A stretch of DNA of 23,262 bases, from IMG/VR virus record IMGVR_UViG_3300037520_000475, positions 1 through 23,262 of that record; one strand, given 5' to 3'. The notes beneath the pieces are model-generated. The model was not told the DNA's origin and ran no database searches. It was given only the letters and a program-made list of their open reading frames with translations. This document shows, in pieces, positions 7,619 to 13,689 of the stretch (its first letter is position 1; every line of letters begins with the position of its first letter). The stretch comes from a virus. The position numbers were made by a program, and so were the translations under genes.

Positions 7619-8081
7619 TTTCTAAATATTTAATTGCATTAGTTAAATGTTCAGTATTATCATTTATAAAGCCAAGTATACAATTACACTTATAACATAA
7701 TAAACCTCTTACTTTACTAGTGGTGTGGCAATGATCAACAGCAAAATATTTATTTCTTCCATGTTTTATTTCAGATTCTGAAATAGTACATATTGCACAT
7801 TTTCCATTTTGTGAAATTAACATTTTGTTATATTCTTCTAGTGTAATACCGTATCTTTTTTTATAGTAAATTTCTCTGTTTACTTCTTTTCTTTTTTTAT
7901 TAAACTCTCTTCTTTTTTGTTTAAACTCTTCTGTTTTACTATTTTCTTTTATTCTAGCTTTTATTTTTTCTTTATTTTGCTGATAATATTTTTTAGTATA
8001 AGCTTTTAACTTTTCTTCTTTAGTTAGAGTATCAGAAGTTGATAATTCTTTTATTTTTATGGTGATTACACTGTTAAGCAT
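7611..8081 (-). CDS. HNH homing endonuclease, endonuclease VII-like (156 aa)
   Basis: The zinc-binding cysteine pairs C95-x2-C98 and C129-x2-C132 frame the catalytic VDHCH segment (D116, H117, H119), followed by T-x-K-V-R-G-L-L-C-x-x-C-N. This is the pattern of the recombination endonuclease VII (T4 gp49) branch of HNH nucleases, and the spacing YGITLEEYNKML, then GKCAIC, is typical of free-standing phage homing enzymes. Residues 25-75 are lysine-rich and helical, probably for DNA contact. The first 12 residues, MLNSVITIKIKE, match 10 of 12 residues of the downstream gene. The gene fills the space between the 107-aa and 232-aa genes exactly, so it is very likely a mobile insertion. A structural role in Holliday-junction resolution for packaging is a less likely alternative. 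Confidence 0.9.
   Translation of the reverse strand: MLNSVITIKIKELSTSDTLTKEEKLKAYTKKYYQQNKEKIKARIKENSKTEEFKQKRREFNKKRKEVNREIYYKKRYGITLEEYNKMLISQNGKCAICTISESEIKHGRNKYFAVDHCHTTSKVRGLLCYKCNCILGFINDNTEHLTNAIKYLENA
8073..8081 (-). repeat. Direct repeat ATGCTTAAC, upstream copy
   Basis: This is the upstream copy of the 9-base repeat that brackets the endonuclease gene. It contains the endonuclease start codon and probably the original start site of the interrupted gene. Confidence 0.8.
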
Positions 8082-8084
8082 CTC

Positions 8085-8408
8085 TTATTTTTTTCTTTTT
8101 ACAGAACCACCTTTTTTAGAACCAGTTAACTTGGCTTGCATAGCTCCACTTTGATCAACCTTATTTCTTTCTGCTTCATTCATTCTTTTAGTCACATTTT
8201 CCATTTGTTCAGTTGGTGAAGTATTATAAATTCTATCCAACATTGGTGTTGACTTAGCTCTATTAGTATTAGCATCTTTCCAAGCTTCAAAACTAACTAC
8301 ATTCTTACCATCTTGAGCTTTAGGTAAAGATTTCTTTACTGCAGCTTGTCTAGCTTCATTAGCTTTTCTGAAGAATGTAATTGGATTTTCTTTATTAGTC
8401 TTTTTCAT
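8085..8408 (-). CDS. Small basic late protein, KKGG-type (107 aa)
   Basis: The protein is basic and hydrophilic. The N-terminal motif NPITFFRKANEARQAAVKKS is helical, a middle segment reads VVSFEAWKDANTNRAKSTPM, and the C-terminus is SKKGGSVKRKK. It has no cysteine and no membrane segment. I recall similar N-termini in uncultured phage proteins beside other lysine-rich ORFs, without a known function. The stop lies 3 bases before the endonuclease start. Its own start lies one base after the stop of the next basic gene upstream, so translation is probably coupled. A nucleic-acid-binding virion protein is plausible from charge and context. Confidence 0.7.
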   Translation of the reverse strand: MKKTNKENPITFFRKANEARQAAVKKSLPKAQDGKNVVSFEAWKDANTNRAKSTPMLDRIYNTSPTEQMENVTKRMNEAERNKVDQSGAMQAKLTGSKKGGSVKRKK

Positions 8409-8409
8409 C

Positions 8410-8622
8410 TTATTTATTTTTAGCCATTTTCTTAAAAGTCATTGCTAAAGCTTTTCTCTTAGGTGTACAAGTTTTTTTAGTCATTGGAGTGCAATATCCT
8501 TTATGTGCAGGATTAACTGCTTTTTGAATCCAGTTCTTATCTTTAGTTGCTCCACCTTTAGCCATTTGTCTTTTGGTAAGATCTTTCTGAGCTTGAGCTA
8601 AAACTTTCTTATTTCCAGCCAT
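8410..8622 (-). CDS. Small basic protein with KGYCTPMTKKTCTPKRKALA motif (70 aa)
   Basis: After a basic helix (KVLAQAQKDLTKRQMAKGG) comes the segment NWIQKAVNPAHKGYC, then TPMTKKTCTPKRKALA, ending in MTFKKMAKNK. I recall the HKGYCTPMTK and CTPKRKALA motif in small proteins of many phages and also of eukaryotic giant viruses. Its biochemical role is unknown to me. The two cysteines could pair or bind metal. The high lysine content fits DNA or RNA contact. It is the second of the six basic genes and carries the shared MAKGG motif. Confidence 0.75.
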   Translation of the reverse strand: MAGNKKVLAQAQKDLTKRQMAKGGATKDKNWIQKAVNPAHKGYCTPMTKKTCTPKRKALAMTFKKMAKNK

Positions 8623-8627
8623 GACAA

Positions 8628-9059
8628 TTATTTTTTAGTAGAACCGCCTTTTCTTTTGATAACTCCTCTACCTTTAAGAACATCAGCTTTAGTTACTTTA
8701 CCATCACCTGTAAGATCTGGAAAACCACCTTTAGCCATTTTTCTAACCATTACACATTTACCGCTAGCATCTCTAACAAGTGGAGCTTTACATGAATGTT
8801 TAACAGATACAGAAGCACCAAACTTAGCTTTAGCAGTACCACCTTTTTTCATAGTATCAATACCTTGTCTGTTTGGACCTGTAGGACCAGCATTAGGTAC
8901 ACCATAAATTTGTTTAGATACATTGTCTCCACCTGTAGTAGGTTTAGCAAAACCTTTTGCTTTATTTAGAGCTTGACCACCAACAGCCATTTTTTTTACT
9001 TTCTTTATAGTTCCTCCGGCTTTCATTTTGCCACCACATCCAGTTTTACAAGTTTTCAT
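8628..9059 (-). CDS. Basic glycine-rich protein with EF-hand/dockerin-like loop (143 aa)
   Basis: Five K/M-x-x-GG motifs are spread along the protein: KMKAGG, KKMAVGG, MKKGG, KMAKGG and KRKGG. Residues 115-126, DLTGDGKVTKAD, fit a canonical EF-hand loop with D at 1, T at 3, D at 5, G at 6, V at 8 and D at 12, and resemble a dockerin half-repeat. Before it lies a two-cysteine segment (HSCKAPL, then DASGKCV). Four early residues of CKTGCGG add another cysteine pair. I recall the FPDL-x-GDGKVTKADVL motif from lysine-rich phage proteins. A calcium-binding, virion-associated protein is a reasonable hypothesis, not established. A plus-strand frame over this gene is a shadow. Confidence 0.75.
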   Translation of the reverse strand: MKTCKTGCGGKMKAGGTIKKVKKMAVGGQALNKAKGFAKPTTGGDNVSKQIYGVPNAGPTGPNRQGIDTMKKGGTAKAKFGASVSVKHSCKAPLVRDASGKCVMVRKMAKGGFPDLTGDGKVTKADVLKGRGVIKRKGGSTKK

Positions 9060-9071
9060 GATATATATATT

Positions 9072-9353
9072 TTAACAATTCCATTTTCTTAAAGACTTAT
9101 TAATCCTAGAGTTAGGATCATTAGCTGTCTTAGAGCTTGTTAGTTTTTTCTTCATACCTGACATTCTGCTACAGAAGCTTTTTCTTCTTTTAGCAGCTTT
9201 GCTATCAGGATCTAATTTAGAAGGTTTAGTAGTTACAGCTGTCTTAAGTTTACTACCTGGATTCTCTCTTCTATATGAAGCAACTCCTTTAGCATTAAGA
9301 CCTCCTGTAGGATTCTTACCTTCTTTTCTTTGCCAAGTTGGAGATTTTGCCAT
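9072..9353 (-). CDS. Small basic DUF6321-like protein (93 aa)
   Basis: The N-terminus reads SPTWQRKEGKNPTGGLNAKG and the C-terminus KSFCSRMSGMKKKL, then NDPNSRINKSLRKWNC. I recall this two-part signature (W-x-R-K-E-G-K-x-P-x-GGLN and RKSFC-x-RMSGM, then RKWNC) as the Pfam family DUF6321, though I could not verify the number. It is found in many phages and some large DNA viruses, with no assigned function. The protein is strongly basic with two cysteines in conserved positions. It starts 2 bases before the stop of the DUF5872-like gene, and both sit in the basic-protein block, so a common role is likely. Confidence 0.8.
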   Translation of the reverse strand: MAKSPTWQRKEGKNPTGGLNAKGVASYRRENPGSKLKTAVTTKPSKLDPDSKAAKRRKSFCSRMSGMKKKLTSSKTANDPNSRINKSLRKWNC

Positions 9354-9355
9354 AA

Positions 9356-9694
9356 CTATACTTTTTTAACTCTTCTTCCCATACCTACTCTAGACTTCTC
9401 AGCTTTCTTAGCAGCTAGTTTAGAAGGAGTTAGTTCATACTTAGTCTTTGGTGTATCCTTAGATACTTTTCTTGTAGGCCGGCAGTATTCATTTTTACCA
9501 CCGGCACCACAAGGTTTTCCAGATTTTGTATCTTGCCACTTCTCTGCTTGCCATCTTTTAAGTTCAGTTCCTTTACTAGTCTTCCTTACAGTACCAGATG
9601 CTTTACGGCATTTGGCAATAGCTTGAGAAGCCCTTGCTGAAGGGAACACAGCGTACTGTGCTTTTACTTTACTATAACAAGCATCTTTAGGCAT
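9356..9694 (-). CDS. Small basic DUF5872-like protein (112 aa)
   Basis: The N-terminus, MPKDACYSKVKAQYAVFPSA, then RASQAIAKCRK, matches what I recall of DUF5872 (D-A-C-Y-x-K-V-K, then FPSA-x-AS-x-A-x-x-KCRK). A second half follows: WQDTKSGKPCG, then NEYCRPTRKVSKDTPKT, the C-x-P-x-x-(R/K)-V segment seen after the first half in related proteins. The gene's ATG overlaps the stop of the preceding 408-aa gene in a TAATG junction, so translation is coupled. It is known to me from phages and eukaryotic giant viruses with unknown function. Basic charge and four cysteines suggest a small packed nucleic-acid-binding protein. Confidence 0.8.
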   Translation of the reverse strand: MPKDACYSKVKAQYAVFPSARASQAIAKCRKASGTVRKTSKGTELKRWQAEKWQDTKSGKPCGAGGKNEYCRPTRKVSKDTPKTKYELTPSKLAAKKAEKSRVGMGRRVKKV

Positions 9695-10920
9695 TATCCT
9701 TTTTTAGGTCTTGCAACCGGTTTATTAGTACCACCTGATCTTCCTTTAGCTATTTTTTGTACAACAGCTTTAACACTTAAGCTGTGCTTAACACCTTTAC
9801 TACCAGCTTTTTTATCAGCTTGTAATTTAGCATTAGGATTTACCATCCCTCCTGTTTTATATTTCATAATTCCTCCTTTTTTCATTTTTGCTACATTTTC
9901 TTGGTCTTTCTCTGCTCTTCTTTCTTCTCTTCTAATATCTCTTTCTTCTCTTCTTTCTGCTCTATCTGCTCTTCTTTCAATTTTTCTTTCAAGTCTTGTT
10001 TTCTTCTCTTCTGGTGCAGGAGTAGATGTATTAACACCTGCCAACTGAGTTGGTATATTTCTAGACTCCATTAATTGTTCTGCTGCTTTTGCTGATGAAA
10101 TAGTTTCCATCTTAATTAGTTCCGGCTTAGGAGCAGCTTTAGTTTCAACCTTTTTAGTTTCAACTTTTTTAGTTTCTACTTTTGGTGGAGTATAAGATTT
10201 AGGTTTACCTGTGTTTGGTTCAATCTTTACTTTACCTTTAGAAGGTACAGAAACTTTTGCTGAACCAATAGTTGTAGCCATTTTTGGTGCTTTTGGTTTT
10301 TGCGGTTCTGTTTTCTTTTTAGGTTGTGGTCTATCCAAACCTTCAACTACACCTTTAACATAAGCTGGATTTGATTTAGACGTAGATGGTTTAGATGTAC
10401 TAGATTTTGAAGTACTAGGTTTTGAACTACTAGATGTAGCTTTTTTACCTTTAATACCAATATCAGTATAAGAACCGTATCCGCCAGCAACTCTTTGATT
10501 ACCTTTAATTAAGTTACCTTTGTTGTCATATATTTTTCTAACCTTAGAATCATATGTTCCAACATTACTTTTATATGGTGCATCATATGTTACTGTTACC
10601 TTACCGTCTTTTTTAACCACTTTTTTATTAGTAACACCAGTTAAAGGTTTAACAGGTTTTGCATCTTTAGCACTTATACTATAGTCACCTTTTGAAGTTT
10701 TAACTTTAGAACCTTTACTAGTAGAAGTTTTGCTAGTAGAAGTGTTGTTTTTAACAGGTGTACTAGATTTTTTTGATGTAGGAGTCTTAGGACTGCTAGA
10801 AGATTTGGATTTATTTTCAGATCCAAATGGTACTATCTTACCATCAAATGGTTTGATAGTTGGAGCAGTTTTGCTACTAGACTTTGTTTTAGACTTAGGA
10901 GCAGGTTTTTTATTTGCCAT
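9694..10920 (-). CDS. Lysine/serine-rich disordered protein with charged helix (408 aa)
   Basis: Residues 1-90 and 160-190 are low-complexity K/S/T/P sequence with TSKPSTSKSSTSK-type repeats. A small folded patch may exist near residues 100-150 (VTVTYDAPYKSNVGTYDSKV, KGNQRVAGGYGSY). Three tandem VETKK units follow near residue 247. An Arg/Glu helix lies at about residues 305-340 (ERKIERRADRAERREER), followed by MKKGG and KTGG motifs. The last 45 residues (ADKKAGSKGVKHSLS, then AKGRSGGTNKPV) form a motif I recall from other phage basic proteins. The protein has no cysteine or membrane segment. It is most like a flexible nucleic-acid-binding virion component, which remains an inference. Its coding strand is locally almost pure purine at the charged helix. 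Confidence 0.7.
   Translation of the reverse strand: MANKKPAPKSKTKSSSKTAPTIKPFDGKIVPFGSENKSKSSSSPKTPTSKKSSTPVKNNTSTSKTSTSKGSKVKTSKGDYSISAKDAKPVKPLTGVTNKKVVKKDGKVTVTYDAPYKSNVGTYDSKVRKIYDNKGNLIKGNQRVAGGYGSYTDIGIKGKKATSSSSKPSTSKSSTSKPSTSKSNPAYVKGVVEGLDRPQPKKKTEPQKPKAPKMATTIGSAKVSVPSKGKVKIEPNTGKPKSYTPPKVETKKVETKKVETKAAPKPELIKMETISSAKAAEQLMESRNIPTQLAGVNTSTPAPEEKKTRLERKIERRADRAERREERDIRREERRAEKDQENVAKMKKGGIMKYKTGGMVNPNAKLQADKKAGSKGVKHSLSVKAVVQKIAKGRSGGTNKPVARPKKG
10141..10185 (-). repeat. Three tandem 15-bp units encoding VETKK
   Basis: Three adjacent 15-base units (10141-10155, 10156-10170, 10171-10185), differing at one to a few positions, encode VETKK/VETKA inside the 408-aa gene. The unit is in frame, so copy number can change without breaking the protein. 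Confidence 0.85.
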
Positions 10921-10932
10921 TTTATTTTTATT

Positions 10933-11949
10933 TTATGAGTTCCAATACTTCTCACAGGTAGTATTAAGATCTTTAAGAATATCCTCATTTAAAGGGTTTT
11001 TCAAGAACTCTACTACATCAGAAACATTTCTTCCAAGCAAGCTGTTTGTCTTAGCATGGTAAATGAATCCATCTGCCTTATTTATAATATACTTAAAAAA
11101 TACGGAATCTCTAACAATTGATTTAATTTTTAGTGTTTCCATATCCATATTTGCTGTTTCCATAAAGGATTTTGCAGCTCTTTCTTTATTGGTTTCTCCT
11201 CCTTCACCATTAATGTGTCTGTCCATATTTTCATATAACACATCAGATGGTGTAGATTTTCTATACTGTGTACTGTTAATATCTACAACTTTTGCAATGT
11301 AGAATAACTTAGTACTGTTTTTCTCAAATAATTTCTGAAGTTCAGAAAGTGCTTTGTTACGCAGCTTCTTGTATTCAGTTCTTACCATTACTGTTTCTTC
11401 TTCTTTGTCTAAGTAAAACTTAGGTGGAACAGCTTTGGATCTTGCATCATCAAAACTTTTAGCTACAATTGAAAAACCACCGGCCTCAATAGCATAAAGT
11501 TTAACTCTGTCAAATGGATCTTTTGGATCCAAGTATAAAGGTTCATTACCACAAGAGATTTGTATCTTATTCCAAAAATCTGTATTATCTGGTTTAAGCA
11601 ATTTTACTTTATTCCAGAATTGTGGGTCATCAATTTCTATATAGTTAGCAGCAAGTTCTTTTTCTAGTTCTGCTACAGCAGTTCTGATTTGAGTAATTCT
11701 TGCTTCTCTTTCTTCTCCTTGTAGATGTTTAATCTCTGGTGAGAATTCATTTAATCCTGTGATGTATCTGATAACACCATTTACTTCTAAGCAAGCTAGT
11801 TGCTCATTGTGTGTAACTCCATCAAATAGAGTCATACCATATTCTTCTAATCCCATGTTAGAAGTTCTACTGTCAAAGAACGGTCTGATAGCAATTGCTG
11901 TCTTTCTTACTGAGCCCTTACCGGTCTCTACCATTGTGAAATTTTCCAT
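10933..11949 (-). CDS. Conserved late protein after the capsid gene (338 aa)
   Basis: The sequence begins MENFTMVETGKGSVRKTAIA and contains a long charged helix near residues 75-100 (EREARITQIRTAVAELEKELAA). A middle domain follows (DPFDRVKLYAIEAGGFSIVAKS), then a helical region (VMVRTEYKKLRNKALSELQKLF). The C-terminal domain reads SVFFKYIINKADGFIYHAKT, then NEDILKDLNTTCEKYW. I recall conserved relatives in uncultured phages but no function. It is the first gene after the capsid terminator and has the AAAAACCAACA leader four bases before the ATG, with a second partial copy of the leader 14 bases upstream. A head-completion or virion role is possible from position. Its plus-strand overlaps are shadows. 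Confidence 0.7.
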   Translation of the reverse strand: MENFTMVETGKGSVRKTAIAIRPFFDSRTSNMGLEEYGMTLFDGVTHNEQLACLEVNGVIRYITGLNEFSPEIKHLQGEEREARITQIRTAVAELEKELAANYIEIDDPQFWNKVKLLKPDNTDFWNKIQISCGNEPLYLDPKDPFDRVKLYAIEAGGFSIVAKSFDDARSKAVPPKFYLDKEEETVMVRTEYKKLRNKALSELQKLFEKNSTKLFYIAKVVDINSTQYRKSTPSDVLYENMDRHINGEGGETNKERAAKSFMETANMDMETLKIKSIVRDSVFFKYIINKADGFIYHAKTNSLLGRNVSDVVEFLKNPLNEDILKDLNTTCEKYWNS

Positions 11950-11975
11950 GTTTTGTTGGTTTTTATTTGTTGGTT
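11950..11975 (-). promoter_or_regulatory. Duplicated AACCAACAAA leader motif
   Basis: The leader before the 338-aa gene contains AACCAACAAA twice, at 11952-11961 and 11966-11975, 14 bases apart. The nearer copy is part of AAAAACCAACA, which ends four bases before the ATG. This is probably a translation-initiation element in a host that does not rely on Shine-Dalgarno pairing. Confidence 0.5.
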
Positions 11976-12003
11976 AAATTTAATACTTTTTGTTTAAAAA
12001 AAA

Positions 12004-12023
12004 GGGAGGAGTTTCCCCCTCCC
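12004..12023 (-). terminator. Strong rho-independent terminator after the capsid gene
   Basis: On the minus strand GGGAGGGG (12016-12023) pairs with CTCCTCCC (12004-12011), with one G-T pair, around a GAAA tetraloop. Eight T residues follow at 11996-12003. It lies 19 bases after the major capsid gene. A similar G-rich hairpin follows the 508-aa gene. Confidence 0.93.
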
Positions 12024-12042
12024 TAGTTTTTATAGTGTCTGG

Positions 12043-13662
12043 TTAGAATGATCCACCAGTGATTGGGTTTCTCATAACAATCTTCAACACTTTAGTAGGG
12101 TCTTTTACCCAGATAGCTGGCATTGTTTGAGACATCATTACACGGTACCCATTGAATTGTCCAGAAGACTGGAATCCTTGAGTACGTCCCATGTAATCCA
12201 TAGTACCATTTTGATACCACCACTTAAGTTGGTTGTCCCAAGACAATTTCAACAAGAAGATGTTATCATTAGTATTATCAGTGATATCAAAGATAATGAA
12301 TGAGTATGAGCTCAATGGGAAACCATCAATGATTGGGTTCTCAATATCATTTGTATGAACATTGTCAAATGCTGGGTTCAACACAAACTTAACATTAGCC
12401 AAGAATGGGATAACGTAAGAAGTGTAAGCAAATCCAAAGTTCAAGTCCATTCCTTTACCAGTGATTGCACCAATATCAGCAGCCTGAATTAACAAACCTG
12501 AAGATACTGCTTCTCTTTTGATAGCCTCATTTACCATACGCATACCACCCATACCTGTTTGTACAACTAGGCTACGTTTTGGATCTGGACCTTGGAACTC
12601 AACTTTACCATTGAAGAAGTTGTAGATCTCTCCACGGAACAAATCAAGTGTAAAGTTATTTTTGTTGTATACTCTTTTGAAAGAGTTATCCAACTGTTTC
12701 CAAAGACCTACAGACAATCTTACATCATCTGGACCATCTTGACGTACTCTACCACCATGACCCCACATTAAGTAAGTTTCAATGTCAGTAGCAATTTTGC
12801 TCAAGTGAGCAGATTCCATTGTAGTTAAGAATGTTCTAGAAAGATCACCATTATCAAATGCTTTCTTTACTTTATCCTTACCTAACTTAGAAATCATATC
12901 TTCTAAAGATGTGATAGATGGATCAATGTTTTTGTCAAATGTTCTCCAGATCTCAGTTACAGGAACTGTACCATCTGCATTCATTCCACCTTTGATCATC
13001 AAGTCAGCACGGCTAGAGATTGAATAGTGTACGTGAGCTTCTGCACCACCAACAAAGTTGTAGAATTCACGGAATCCTGCTCTTGTTTGGATGTCAGAAA
13101 ATCTTTCACCATACTCACCTCTTGCGGAACCTTTACGGAAAACTTTAGTTCCATTATTTAAGTACTTGTTATCCAAGTATTTGTAGTTGTCGTTGTCTAC
13201 TAATTGTACTGTATAGATGAATCCATCACCTAAAGGTAGGATATCTTCTGTAGGTACAATGTACAATTCAGCTCCGTTGTATTTGTCATAAGTGATGATA
13301 TCACCATGTCCAAACTCTCTTCTGCTTAACTTGATACGGAAAGTTGTTCCGTCAATACCTTTGAAAGTATTGTCTGGTTCAATATCCTCAATGATGTAAG
13401 GTAAGTCTACAGACACTGGAGTCTGCCACTTATACTCACCACGAGCATTATCAACCATAATTACATTTTTACCACCAAAGCTAGACATTTGATAAAGAGG
13501 CATTTCAACCTTTTGAGCCATAGCCCAAAGGTCTACTGGACCTAAGTCCATTGGTTCTGCATCCTTCAACATGTTCACCAAGTGGTAAGAGTCTACATGT
13601 GACGTAGCATTGTACGCGGTATCCCGTAGAAATATACCATTGTTTAAAACTGGAGTTGCCAT
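12043..13662 (-). CDS. Major capsid protein (539 aa)
   Basis: The call rests on position and form: it follows TerL, portal and scaffold in the standard head order. It has the size of HK97-fold capsid proteins of large phages. It has no cysteine in the sequence and is closed by the strongest terminator in the window. Recognisable segments are a C-terminal domain rich in beta strands (LSSYSFIIFDITDN, LLKLSWDNQLKWWY) and an aromatic-rich end (GQFNGYRVMMSQTMPAIWV). No sequence motif defines the HK97 fold, so this remains contextual. The leader, ACATATAAAAATGGC, is A-rich with no Shine-Dalgarno. A decoration protein is a less likely alternative. Confidence 0.8.
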   Translation of the reverse strand: MATPVLNNGIFLRDTAYNATSHVDSYHLVNMLKDAEPMDLGPVDLWAMAQKVEMPLYQMSSFGGKNVIMVDNARGEYKWQTPVSVDLPYIIEDIEPDNTFKGIDGTTFRIKLSRREFGHGDIITYDKYNGAELYIVPTEDILPLGDGFIYTVQLVDNDNYKYLDNKYLNNGTKVFRKGSARGEYGERFSDIQTRAGFREFYNFVGGAEAHVHYSISSRADLMIKGGMNADGTVPVTEIWRTFDKNIDPSITSLEDMISKLGKDKVKKAFDNGDLSRTFLTTMESAHLSKIATDIETYLMWGHGGRVRQDGPDDVRLSVGLWKQLDNSFKRVYNKNNFTLDLFRGEIYNFFNGKVEFQGPDPKRSLVVQTGMGGMRMVNEAIKREAVSSGLLIQAADIGAITGKGMDLNFGFAYTSYVIPFLANVKFVLNPAFDNVHTNDIENPIIDGFPLSSYSFIIFDITDNTNDNIFLLKLSWDNQLKWWYQNGTMDYMGRTQGFQSSGQFNGYRVMMSQTMPAIWVKDPTKVLKIVMRNPITGGSF

Positions 13663-13689
13663 TTTTATATGTATTTAAATAGTTACTAA

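Noticed and set aside
7611-8081. Group I intron or intein containing the endonuclease
   Set aside because: The connector gene is complete on its own and no intron core or splice residues are seen. The endonuclease is a free-standing ORF with its own stop.
8656-8907. Plus-strand ORF over the EF-hand gene
   Set aside because: It is antisense to a gene with clear conserved motifs and has no family resemblance.
10730-11302. Plus-strand ORFs opposite the 408-aa and 338-aa genes
   Set aside because: The hydrophobic repeats arise from antisense reading of lysine/serine-rich sequence.
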